From: Metarhizium brunneum
Lineage: Eukaryota; Ascomycota; Sordariomycetes; Hypocreales; Clavicipitaceae
NCBI RefSeq assembly: GCF_013426205.1
Contig: NC_089423.1
Coordinates: forward strand, 3,596,001 to 3,660,000
Direction: 5' to 3'
Length of the DNA: 64,000 nt
Part shown: in pieces, positions 42,481 to 53,774 of the stretch
How positions within the stretch are numbered: position 1 is the first letter of the stretch
Layout: every line of letters begins with the position of its first letter
The notes under the pieces: model-generated
What the model was told of the DNA's origin: nothing
Database searches by the model: none
Seen by the model: the letters and a program-made list of their open reading frames with translations, nothing else
Translations under genes and position numbers: made by a program

Positions 42481-45400
42481 TCAAATCATGCCTCCTGGTA
42501 GGCCGGCGCTCGGCATGGCAGAGTGTGGTATAGCTGGCCGGACCACTCTAGGAGGACTTTGTCGACTTTGGTGTGGATTCATGGGCATTCGGCCTCTGTA
42601 AGGCTCGGCAATAATATCTTTCTCTCCCACTCCGAAAACTCTGTTAGGAACATGATGCCCTAGGTTTTCGTCACTCGGTCTCGGAAAGATATTCTTGCGG
42701 CGAGGGTTAATAGGTGGCAAAGGCGGTGCTCCAGGGCCGCCGTGCAAGTTTGGAGTCGATGCCGCAGCGCCGAGCAAGCTGCCGTTGCGGCTTCTTGTAA
42801 ATGCATGCACATCTGGTTGCTGAGGGGACTGCATGACTGGGAAGTGCTGCCTCCCGGGGGCTTCAAATCCGCCGACGCTATGGCTCGGACTCATAACTGG
42901 AGAAGGTCCAGTAGACATGTACGGAGACATACCAGAAGTCTCCATGGGCTGGCGTCTAATTTCTGGTCCAGGCGAGCCACTGAGCCCTCGCCGGCCATAG
43001 TGGTCCTCGTAGGTTGCAGCGCCGTTACGAAGCCCTGGGCCCCGACTATACGCGCGTCCACTGTTGCTGGTTTCAGAACCACTTCGGTCTCGCTCAGAGG
43101 CCGCCCGGGAACCGGCTCGAGATCGACTTCTATAGCTTTCGCCGTCTCGTGGATCTCGTGGCATGCGGTTGAAAATTGCAGGTGGTGGACCATTCTCGTA
43201 TGACGTGATCCGGCTGTTAGGAGGAGGACGCTCCGGGTTGGGACTTGGCTTCTGTGAATGCCGCTGTTGTGTTTCCAGTTCTTTCATTTTCTGTAGTTCC
43301 CGGCGAGCTTGGCGGAAGGCTTTCAAGCCTACGTGAACATTTTCCTCCTTTCCAGGCAGTGCTGGCTCATTTGACTGGACAGAAACCTCACCGTTTCGTG
43401 GTTCCCCTCGGCTGCTCGAAGCCTTCCTTGGGGACGGTGATGTGGCGACTCGGCTGGGCTGGGGGCTGGGAGACTTGAGCGTCTTGCTGCGGCCACGCTC
43501 CTTATCGGACCTGTCCAGAAGCGATCCCCGGCTTGATTTTGACCGCAACATACCAAGACTGCCGGACTTGGACGCGCCCAGGTCCTTGTTGTGTTCTGGT
43601 TGAGGGGGGGTCGGCGGCGCGGAACGCTCATTATCCGATTCGACGTATGATGTCAGTCGTTCACGAACACGTTGAGCACGCTCGGCTAGATTTTGAGCAA
43701 ATTCATCCTGCTCTACTGCGTTTGCAACGTCCGAAACACCATCATCATCCCTTACGGAGACGGCTTTGGTCTCTGTGACGCTCGGTTCTACTTCGTGGCT
43801 CGTCGAACCATACACAGACGAGGCGGTACTATCGTGTCGCAGGTGTTGTCGGACCATACCACTTAGACCTGCGTTGGGGCCCAATGTGGGAGAATCTTCC
43901 GGTGGTTCCGTCTTCGGTGCCGGTGAGAGAGAACCCCCATGCTCAGAGTCTTTGGGCGATGTCAACGATAAAGGAGTGGGAAGGGCAGATTTACGGAAAG
44001 CTGGATGGTCGTGATCACTTGGACGGTCAATTTTCAGCTGGGGGGCAGCAGAGGCTCGGATGTTCATGGACCCGTCGTCACTATCATCGAAGAATGTGCT
44101 GCCGCAGTTCTCGTTGAGTGTGGAGGTCTCAGAAGATGCAGCCTTTGGGGCGGACTTCTCTACTGACGGTCGCTGGGCGGATGATGACCGAGACCTGCCT
44201 GCCACAGAAGAGCCTGCTGACGCTGTAGTGTGTCGAGAGGTAGACGAGTCTCGTCCCTGCTGGAGTTGACGCTGTCGCTGTGTATACCGTGACTCATCAT
44301 ACTGCATTGCTGGTCGAGTGAAGACGCCCATTGCCGTCGCCTTACCACGATCATTGGGCTGGATAGCAAGAGGTGGATGCTCCTCGGTTTCACTAATGGG
44401 TGGGCTCAGGGGAGGGTTCCCCCCAAAAATAGGCTTTGTTTCTTGCCTCGGGAATTTGCTGCTTGAGTCGACAGGGCTCATTTGAGAGGAACTCATCGTA
44501 GAAGGGCTAAATGACCGTAGATTGGGTGCGCTCGCCTTGGACACGATAGGTCGACGGTCTGATACACGGTCGCCAAATGTTGCGATCGTAGGTGAAGGAA
44601 CAATGGAGGCAGGGTCCGGGGTTCGCGAGCCGAAGGGTCGCTGTCGTGACAATGTATCCATCCGAGATAGAGCTGACGTTTGTTGGTCCTGCAGGTCTTG
44701 CGTTAACCCTTGCTCGTAGAGCCGGCGGGTTCGAGTAACGCTTCGCTCAAGGCCCGCCAAGTGGCTAGTAGATGAGCTTTCCTTAATTGATGATGGTTGG
44801 GAGGCGATTGAAGTTGCAGCTGTAGAGTTTCGAGCTCCCGAAGGAACAGACGAAGTCGTAGAGCTCGTTTCCCGGCGTCGACTGTAATTCAGCGTAGCTT
44901 CCGCGTCAAATGTGTCGTTTTTCTGGCTTTCTTCTAATGACTTGCGCTCCTTTTCTGCTTGTCGCCATTTCTGAAATGATGATTGTGCTACGTCGTCGTC
45001 GTAGAGTGCTCTACCAGTCATGCCAGCTTTAGAGCCCGCGGAAAGCTTGTAGATCTTTTGTCTGCCACCAAAAAGATTGTTCCCTTCCGTAGGTTTACTG
45101 CGGCCCATTATGCTACCTGTTGTTGAGGATGCATCATCGGACTGATACGAGTCAAAACGGCCCAATGGGGGCGCCTTTAGCGACTCTATTTCCGCAATAT
45201 CATCGAGCCCGCCTGTGAAGACACCAAAGTCTGCTAGCCTTGATTGTCGCTTTGAGAAGAGAACACTGTCGTCGCTGGCCTTACCAAGCTTGCTATTCGG
45301 GTCGTCTTGTTCTCGAAGCATGGAGAAGCGAGCTGATAAACCTGTCATTAGGAGACTAGTCCGAAAGTCGTTATGAGATGGCAAAGCTGTGGAAAGATCG

Positions 45401-45540
45401 ATCTCTGGTTTAGGTTCCTCGTCTTGCATTTTCTTCTTGCTAAACATGCGAAAGGGACCAGACGGCTCAGCATCTATTGACGGGCGGCCAACAATGGAAT
45501 TGTCGTCCCTGCCCTTCTTCTTGGTTCGAAAGCGGTTCAT
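42481..45540 (-). CDS. Large disordered Ser/Pro/Arg-rich protein, unknown function
   Basis: 1019 residues in a single exon, beginning MNRFRTKKKGRDDNSIVGRP and ending SAGLPGGMI. Conserved-looking blocks sit near the N-terminus: PSGPFRMFSKKK, LSTALPSHNDFRTSLLMTGL with SARFSMLREQDDP, FGVFTGGLDDIAEIESLKAP and RQKIYKLSAGSKAGMTGRAL followed by SFQKWRQAEKERKSLEESQ. Two short coiled-coil segments follow (QNLAERAQRVRERLTSYVES; LKAFRQARRELQKMKELET). The remainder is low-complexity Ser/Pro/Arg with many SP/TP sites. No catalytic, membrane or nucleic-acid domain is recognisable. The conserved N-terminal blocks, which read well over 150 residues with few repeats, suggest a scaffold or cytoskeleton/polarity protein, but that is inference only. 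Confidence 0.78.
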   Translation of the reverse strand: MNRFRTKKKGRDDNSIVGRPSIDAEPSGPFRMFSKKKMQDEEPKPEIDLSTALPSHNDFRTSLLMTGLSARFSMLREQDDPNSKLGKASDDSVLFSKRQSRLADFGVFTGGLDDIAEIESLKAPPLGRFDSYQSDDASSTTGSIMGRSKPTEGNNLFGGRQKIYKLSAGSKAGMTGRALYDDDVAQSSFQKWRQAEKERKSLEESQKNDTFDAEATLNYSRRRETSSTTSSVPSGARNSTAATSIASQPSSIKESSSTSHLAGLERSVTRTRRLYEQGLTQDLQDQQTSALSRMDTLSRQRPFGSRTPDPASIVPSPTIATFGDRVSDRRPIVSKASAPNLRSFSPSTMSSSQMSPVDSSSKFPRQETKPIFGGNPPLSPPISETEEHPPLAIQPNDRGKATAMGVFTRPAMQYDESRYTQRQRQLQQGRDSSTSRHTTASAGSSVAGRSRSSSAQRPSVEKSAPKAASSETSTLNENCGSTFFDDSDDGSMNIRASAAPQLKIDRPSDHDHPAFRKSALPTPLSLTSPKDSEHGGSLSPAPKTEPPEDSPTLGPNAGLSGMVRQHLRHDSTASSVYGSTSHEVEPSVTETKAVSVRDDDGVSDVANAVEQDEFAQNLAERAQRVRERLTSYVESDNERSAPPTPPQPEHNKDLGASKSGSLGMLRSKSSRGSLLDRSDKERGRSKTLKSPSPQPSRVATSPSPRKASSSRGEPRNGEVSVQSNEPALPGKEENVHVGLKAFRQARRELQKMKELETQQRHSQKPSPNPERPPPNSRITSYENGPPPAIFNRMPRDPRDGESYRSRSRAGSRAASERDRSGSETSNSGRAYSRGPGLRNGAATYEDHYGRRGLSGSPGPEIRRQPMETSGMSPYMSTGPSPVMSPSHSVGGFEAPGRQHFPVMQSPQQPDVHAFTRSRNGSLLGAAASTPNLHGGPGAPPLPPINPRRKNIFPRPSDENLGHHVPNRVFGVGEKDIIAEPYRGRMPMNPHQSRQSPPRVVRPAIPHSAMPSAGLPGGMI

Positions 45541-48358
45541 TGTGGCGATGTGTTTGATGACTGCCTAATCGAATGAGAACGGGAAAATGCACCTTGAGAC
45601 AAGGTATCGGGATTTCGACCACCAATGGGATATTTCTCGGTGCTTCAATTCATGAGAATGATAGCAATTGGGCAATCGGCAGGCTTGAATTCTCAGGGAA
45701 AGAGAGACGTAACCCTGTTGTAGTTGTTAGTTGATAAAATGTTCCTATACGCATGCATTTTTCAGAACTAGCAGTGTGTAACTAGAGACACAGTGTTGCA
45801 TAAAATGTCGTCTGCGCTCAGGTGCAGACTGGCGAACGCAAGCCTTTGAGGCCGGCTGCTCTTATCAACATGCCACAGGGTGCTAGCTCTGAGCGTCGGC
45901 AAAAAGTCCAACATACCTAGAACAAAGGCTCGGGTTGTGAACTGAAACTCTGAACAAAGCAAGATGCGACGACGCTAGAGCGTGCTGCATCAATGCAACG
46001 AGAAGATGTTGCAGCCACGTCGGGTTCAATCGAGTTGGGCGTATCGCAATACGCGCTGTGGGTGAGAGAAGATGATGATCGGGTACACCAGGGAATTCTT
46101 GTCGACTCCAGCCAGGTGCAGAGGAATTCGCAATGCCGAGGTAGCGGCAGGTAACAGCCTCACAAAAAGGTGAGGTCGGCGTTTGGTGACGAAGACAAGA
46201 CGGTAGAACAAGACGAGGAGGCCGACGTGTAAAGGCGTCTCGTGAGAATGGAGATGCCGAAATGGCAATAATTGGTGTTATCTTCTTGTAGGAGCGAACA
46301 ACCGGTGTGTGGAGTCCCTCACGGCAGATGTTGACAAGGAGATTGTCTCAACTATCGGCACAGCCAGTCATCATTAGCAAGATGCGCCGGAAGGCTATAC
46401 CAATGGAGATAAGATTGCAACGACGCCGTTCGAGTACAACAATTGGAAGTGGTCGATGCGGAAGGGTGATATTTCGTAGCTCCCGTTGCTGTTGTTTTGG
46501 AGCGGGCAATGTAGTATCAAATGGATTCACAGAGGAAGGGGAGGAAACGGAGAGATGACGGGGCAATTGAGATGAAAAATACCTTGCTCCTTACTGACCT
46601 GACGGGGAAGGGTACAAAGCAAAGCAGGGGAATTCAAGGCAGAGAAACCAGACAGCCAGAGAGGGACTTGGGAGGCAAACGTCCCAGCGCGACCAGGGTC
46701 TCAGAAATTGGCAAGCGGAGCGACGACGAGAGGCGACAGGCGGTTGACGGGGGAGGACGCGGACGGGCACGATACATAGGTTATGGGCACACGATTGACA
46801 GGGGGGGCGAGAACCGTGTGAGCTGCAGCTGCGAGCCGCGAGCTGTGAACTAGCGATGAGCCTGGTTGAGCCTGGCTGACGGGTGGCGGCCGTGCCCTCG
46901 TGCGGCGTGCCTGGTGGTACCTGAATAAAATCTGAGTTCAAAGGATGGGGTACCACCAATCTGGGCGGCCGGTCGACGCTAAGTTGCGTCGTATCAAATG
47001 CTCGTGGTGCTGGTGCAATCGGTTCCAACATTCGTGGTGGTGTGTGGATTGCGAAACTTTGACGTTGATGAATGAGATGTGCACGGAGTACGGGGTACCG
47101 AGAGGCTGGCTTTGGCAGCGACAAGGCTGCTTTTTCCTCTGCGCAGGTGATTGGCGGACATGTACCACATGCAGGCGACAGTCGAGCACAGTTGGGGGGA
47201 AGGAGCGGCCAGGCTGCATCCCGTAGGAGTCAACTCGGAACATGGAATGTTCGGGGAAATACCCAATGGTGAGAGGAACATTGAAAGACTGGGCCACGGA
47301 CACTGAGCTGGCCCGCTCAATTGATGCTGCATACATACGGAGTACTATCTATCACTGTTGAAAGGTTAGAGGTTGGGACGAAACGTCCGAACCTGGGCCA
47401 GGTGCATCTGGTCCGGAGCCATCATGGATCTCGAGTCCGTGGACGCAGAGCAGACCTGGTCCGTAACATCGGATTTGGACACTCCGGCACATCAAATCGC
47501 AATTATGGCAGCGGGTTGCGTGGCAGTGATGGGTGCATGGAATATATTCAAATATCCCTATCAAACAAAACTCGAACACAGGGTTACATGAATTGACAGA
47601 GCTTGTGGACTTGTCCTTGTCCGCATCGACTTCCACCCATTCATTACAAGACAATAAGTGTATGAAGCCGAGTGCCCGCCTGGCTCGAATCTGCGACACG
47701 ATGTGAGAGCTCCTGTTCTGACCTTGCATACACACACAACATTTTGATTCGTCCTCTGCACGTTGAGTGGCTTTTTTTTTTTTCTTTCTAGCAATTGGAT
47801 TCGAGGCACAAGTATTGTTTACAATTTTATTCACTCCTGCTGTTACGAGTAATGGCCGACCAGCAACTTCAATGTTCCCTCCCCGGCTATTACTACATAT
47901 CCGCCCATCGGCCCCTCTGCCCCTCCCATCTCCTTCCAGGTTCTTCCCCCTTGAGTGGCCCCGCGGTGGTTCCTGCTGCCCCTGTGGCCCCGCTCAGGCT
48001 GCAGATGCCCAATAGCCGGGCAGTGCCTGGGGAAGGTGGCTGCGGCGGCCACCAGACTTGAGACGACATCTGGACGAATAATCGCAAGCCCTGCCTGGGT
48101 GCCTTGCCGTAACTCGCTGGGCGTAATACACCAGACCTATCTAAGGTAGGCACTTACTCCGTGGTATGATGGACAATACCATACGAAAAGAAAAGAAAAA
48201 AACCTCATGATCCGAGCTTCCGCTCGTGACTGCCACAACTCTGCGAACGACTCATACTTTAGGTTACGCAGCTTACGAGATTGCAGTCTTCAGCCTCACC
48301 AATGGACGAGTCGCCGCTGGGTTGCTCGCAGGGGTCTTATGTCGAATGGGCCATCTCC

Positions 48359-48611
48359 ATCCCTTTGAATGTGCGCAGGTCCAATTGGTGTAGCAGACCA
48401 GGATCCTAAGTAGCTAATGGTAAATGCTGATAAAAAAGATACATAAACTTACAAAGAAAGTATATAATATAATAAGTACCTAATATTTAAAGATATATAT
48501 ATATATATATAAGAATATACTAACTATTTACTAAAGTTTAACAGTACCTTTAGGTATTATACAAAGAGTAGGTCAAGTACATTAGTTGCACCTGCGCACA
48601 TTCAAAGGGAT
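48359..48611 (+). mobile_element. MITE-like element, 253 bp, perfect 22-bp TIRs
   Basis: The left end 48359-48380 (starting ATCCCTTTGAATGTGCGCAG) and the right end 48590-48611 are exact reverse complements over 22 bp, with partial complementarity for about 10 bp further in. The interior is AT-rich with an (AT)9 run at 48493-48510 and no coding frame, as expected of a non-autonomous DNA transposon. No clear target-site duplication is visible; the ends are flanked by TCC on the left and AGT on the right, so age or an unusual insertion mechanism must be assumed. A related left end occurs at 17385. Confidence 0.78.
48493..48510. repeat. (AT)9 microsatellite
   Basis: Nine AT dinucleotides inside the MITE-like element. 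Likely variable between strains. Confidence 0.9.
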
Positions 48612-51600
48612 AGTCGACTTGGAGGTCTTCAATGACAACTTTTGTCCGGCGCCGCCAGAGACGTGTATGTACGTAATGACCCCAAATATAATAATGTACT
48701 ACAGCCTACTGCATATATGACGTGGTATTCGTGCGATAGGACGAAGCACATACCAATGGCCTGAGTCGGCCGGTGGCTTGTTGCTGCAGGTCCCAGCAGC
48801 AGTTGACTGATTATCGTCATGTTGCAACAATCCAGATGACCTCTTGTTTCACGAAAGGGAGTGCACGGACAAGACTCTTCTGTGCCTGCATGTGCACTTG
48901 AGCACGCAGAAACACCGAGTGTACTTGCCCATGTGCATATGGAGACGCGGTCCACTGTGCCGGCATGTACAAGGTTCCGAGGTATTTGTCAAGTACCTGG
49001 GTAGGGATGGCTTGTCCATTTTCCAGCCGTCCGATGTTGTCAACACCACACTTTTGCATTTCATTGGAAGCCTTGTCATGGTAATTAGTATTACGTCCGG
49101 CGGCACTCTGGTAGCACCACGGTAGTAACTCGCCCGTGCCAGGGTCGGTGCACACAGAATTTTGGTATTAGGAATGCGCTTTTGCAACGGTGGATGCTGC
49201 CTCAATTTCGAACCTCTTTATTGCTGGGCAGGAAACACTTGACACCTTCTCCACGGGTATGTGATCTACGTCAAACCCCATAAAATTCAAGCACGGAGTA
49301 TCCTGGTTTTTATTCTGCTGCCAGGTGAGGGCCAGCAGGCTTGATATTGCAATTGCTAGAATTGCGGACATTGCCGTCACGATGGTTTCTTTTCGTATTC
49401 CCTTCGTAGCAACGACACGGGCGCTCCAAACGAATCAACTGATCCTGGACCCCAAATCTCACGACCTTGAATGCCACGTTCCCTCATAGGCTCGTTTATT
49501 GACCGAAATAAGCATCGGACGGCGCAAGGCCAAGACAGGATCATCTCACATCTTCTCCCCACTCCGTTTCCCCAGCCAGATCCTTCTTCTTACCGTTCTT
49601 TGGCATGCGCATGCGCCTGCGCTGTTGCTGTTGCCGCATAGCGCATCGAGTCACGAGATCCGTAAAGGGAACGATGGCGGCAGCTGGATTCCATCCGCCT
49701 GACACTTTCCGAAAGCCCATCATCATCATATTCTGCTGTCGAGGCTCCAGAGCTGCACAGCTCCATCGCACAGGATCCCGGCTGTGCTACTTTGGGGTGG
49801 CCAATATCGCCTCCGCAGTACGAGTACGGAGTGTGCGCGATAGTTATGCTAGTTATGCGACCGTCACAAGAAGCCAGCGTTTGCTTTATTTTGGCATCGG
49901 TGCATCCGTGTACTCGTCAATATCGATCCTTTTGTCTTGTCGCTCGTCCATGCCTGGCCTGACAATGTGCTTGGGTCCCCAAGAAGCTTCTTTGGGGAAC
50001 AGGGCCGTTCAAAGTCACTACTGCAAGGCGACACCCACTGTGAAGGCATCCCATTATCAAAGATGGATGTTGGCAGCAGGCATGTTCCTTGAAACGGCCC
50101 AAGACCGTGTGATCGGAGTTTGAGTTGGTCTCTAGATCCATTTCGGAGCGCCGACTGGACGGTAGCAGTATTCGAAAACGGCCACTACCAGCTCGGCAAC
50201 ATTCAAGCATCGTTCTCTCGGAAGAGCCGTTCCCGCATGGACTACGTGATTAATGCCGTCTATTGCAGAGATCTCAGGCCCTACGGATACATGCTAATAC
50301 TACCAAGATGTCTCCCGCGTGAGCGGCAAGATCCTCACTGCCACTGCTCCGTACTTTCACCGCAGAAGCAACAATTACAAGACCTCCACACTAATTTTAT
50401 TCGGCAGAGACACGTTTGGTGAGATGGGGCATCACCTGCAAAGTGGTAGTAATTGCAAGGTGCTCAAGTCTTTAAGGGCCGTCTTGGCACGGCTAATTAG
50501 CCATGCAAACTTTCTTCCCTTGAACCGGAACACTGACCTGTGTCCCAATAATGGCGCCATGCAAACAGGACAAGAATGCTTTCGGCACCCCGGATGGCAT
50601 GGAGCCAAGGACACCAAGAGCTGGGCAAACAGTGGCCCACCAGACATGCACAAAACACGGAGCAGTACGGAACATTGAAGCAATATGCAGGCTGAATGCC
50701 GTCGCACCAGGACCCAGCTAAGGGACCAGATGTTTCTCTTATGCATGCTAACCAGAGGAAACAAAAAAAGAAAATAGATTTTTTTTTCCAGGATGTAGCG
50801 TGTTTCTTTTGGCTTCTGATGGGGGCAGTTGTTTCACGATTGATGCTAGGCCTATCAGAAGAAAAAAAAGTGTTCAGCCGTTCCGAGACGGCGGCCCCTC
50901 GATGCGTTGGACCTGAGCCACTCTGTAATGATGGGAGGGAGGATTGGCTGTCACTGGTCCTCCATCCACGAGGCCGGGTCATATGGAAGGAGGGAAGGCC
51001 CCGCTTTCGGTTTTGCGGGCCAGGATCTCTGCTTTCCGCGCACCAATCATGGCGCTGTTCCTGACGCTTAACCGTTTTTGCACTACTACGGAGTATCAAG
51101 CTGCTCTTTCCCCTGAAAGACAGTGGATCAAAGCCAGGGGAAGGTGCTAGGGTGTGGAGGGAGGGCAATTCATTTACTGGCAAGACTTTCAGACGAACTT
51201 GCCCACCAGACTTTATTCTGTCATTCTGGTATCTCCACAGAGCCAGTTTCGCATGTACTAGTACATAAAGTACTAGTGCGTAGTATTACCATTCTGGCCG
51301 CGCTGTCGGGAACGGAGCGAAAGTTAACCATGTGTGGATTACGGAGATGCTTGATTGTATCAGCGTGAAGATGACTGCGCAGCTGCCGGGCGAGAACAGC
51401 TGCCTTGGATAACTGCTTTACTCATTGGGGGAACCACTCTGGTCGGTACAAACTCGTCCCGACGGCATCGTTGGTGTGTTTCGGTTTGACAAGTACACCA
51501 AGGCATTGCTACTGACATGGTTTGGTGTGTTGACTGAGCTATTGAGGCACTAGATTGGTGACAGTTGGCCGTCACTCCGTAAGCACTCTCCCCCTCACGT

Positions 51601-53774
51601 CAACGCTGTGGATCAGAATGGCAAAGAACCCGCAGCCTTGGCGAAAAACGATTAATATTTGGACTGGATATTGCAAGTCGTGCATCCTGGGAACACTCAT
51701 TCCTACTATCCATTGTAATCCTCAATACATATCCCTTGCGAAAGAACACAACCCTGTTCAGAAAACTCGACGTCATGAGGTAAGGACAAGCGGGGGCTCT
51801 TGAAAGGCTATGGATCAGAGTTGGTACGGATCAATAACACTGGTGATAGAACTGGATGTTTATTGGGGACAGTTTTCTGTCCTTTGGTACAGACTGTAGG
51901 GTCGCGGAACGCTTCCAAGACGCCTCAGTATTCGGTAAAATGCAGTCCAAAGCGATAAAGCGCCCGGTACGGATGTCCCATTGCTTATCACAGTTCGACA
52001 TCAAGATCAACAAGGGCCCTTAAAGCTGGTCAAGCACCTTCCCCTCAAGCTTGGTCACTACCATTGATGTACACGAACGAGCATCCAGGCAGAACTGGAA
52101 ATGCCTCTGAGAGCAGCTGACGGCCTGGCCTTGCGGGCTTGAGGATCTAATGTTCCCGACACGACACAGTCCCCAGCATAAAGCCTTTTTTTACAGTGAG
52201 TTACTAATGCTTGGCAGGATCCAAAGTCAGTACATGTAGTCTCATTAACGCTGAATGTCGGCGCGGGGTTCAGCTGGCACTAGGTCAGTGTTGCATCAAC
52301 TAAACCATCAAAACGCGATCCAAGAGTTGCGATTTCGCGACACGGCGAATGGGAAGCAGCTATGACGGATAATACTCCGCGCTCCGTCCATCGTGTCCAA
52401 CAAGTACATACATTTGCTCAGCAACAGCCAGACCCGCCTGGTCCGACGCCTTGGGCACTATCTTCCAATCATTGTGGCCGATTCCGCCAAAAGGCTAAAA
52501 TCCTGATGACTTCGCGCTAATGATGTAATTGAAACGCGACTCTACCAATGGCATGGGCGGCCTGGGAAATATAGTTGCATAAAGTTCGGACGAGCATGCG
52601 GGGTTCAAAGTTCCATTTCCAAGGCAAAGCAAAGCATATCGGGAATCGCCCAGGAGGTCAAGTCCATGAACTGCTGTCAATGTCGCCGTGCAGGCAGCTG
52701 GTAATAGGAATTAAAAGCAAAATAAATATAAAGGAAGTACATAATAGCCATTGCTGCTGTCAATGCTGGTTCAAACAGTTTACTTACTTAACATAATACA
52801 GGCTCTCTCTCTCTGCTGCTCCTGGCCCCGTCCACCCCTGCCATACATAAATCAAATGCTTGTCTACTGTGCATCTCGAACTCGGCAGCTGGCTTCTTTT
52901 ACGGGTGCTTGGTGGGTCTCTTTTATAAAAACGCATGAGACGCAATCGTTGGCAGCATGTGTGGGCAATGGTCTCAAGGAAGGAAAGAAATGTGCTGGCA
53001 AAGGCTCAGAAACTTACTCGAGGTCGTGTGAACTCGTGTAAACCAACATACAATGCTTAGCTTCCAGCACCTCAGCATCATCATCTACAGTATCTCTCCT
53101 CTTCACTGGTCGACAAACCGCCCAGTTGATTATTCAAAGGCGCAGGGTTGACAATTGTGTGCTACCACAAACACAGATGTGTAACACGTCACGATGCATC
53201 ATACATACCCAGGCAGACTGTGAGACACACATCCAGAACTTGAAAGGTTTAGCCTCTTTGTCATATTGGACAAGGTAAGAAAAGGCTGCGGTGGTACAAT
53301 TAATGCAATTTGCTTGACGCAATTCCTTGGACTGGAAAATCCAAGGATTCAAACTAGTGTTGCACCGTATCACGGCTATCATCCATGATCCATCCGTCAT
53401 CCCAAATTCCAGTCTAGCCCAGGACGAACTGGGCCCACTTGCTCTCTTGGCATTTTAGGAAAAAGCCATTCACCACCAAGAAAGATATGGGTAGTTATCC
53501 AACTCGTTACACAACACCAATCCGGCAAAAGAGACAATGTTTGTGTGCATTGAACCGAGAGCCGCCTTCGACCAGGCCGCTGCATGCCTGTGTTGGTGAA
53601 GCCCAACACGAAGTCGATTTCTGGCCATGTTGCCCTGCAATAGAAGTGCCTTGCCACTCGAAAAAGCGAGTCATGCCAAGTTCTAGATCTCCTTTTATTC
53701 ATCTGTTGCCATAAGGTGCCATATCTATTTGGACCCGGGAGGACAACCTGGAAACACGGAAAACTCGAAATACC

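Larger units (their letters stand above)
45541..53774. other. Gene-poor region, 8.2 kb
   Basis: The largest gap. Its first 1 kb is the leader and promoter of the 1019-residue gene. No frame exceeds about 230 codons and none shows a recognisable domain or a coherent spliced set. It contains the MITE-like element (48359-48611), an (AT)9 run, and at least seven TACTCCGTA-type motifs (47081, 47336, 48153, 49291, 49823, 50346, 51086). It may hold non-coding transcripts or eroded sequence; I see no transposase or reverse transcriptase remnant. Confidence 0.55.

Noticed and set aside
47851..48061. ATG frame of 69 codons beginning MADQQLQCSLPGYYYIS
   Set aside because: Composition is Pro/Ser-rich with no motif, overlapping minus-strand frames are equally long, and no splice continuation was found.
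45541..53774. RIP-degraded transposon hypothesis for the gene desert
   Set aside because: Apart from the MITE core, the DNA is not strongly AT-rich and shows no reverse transcriptase, integrase or transposase remnant.
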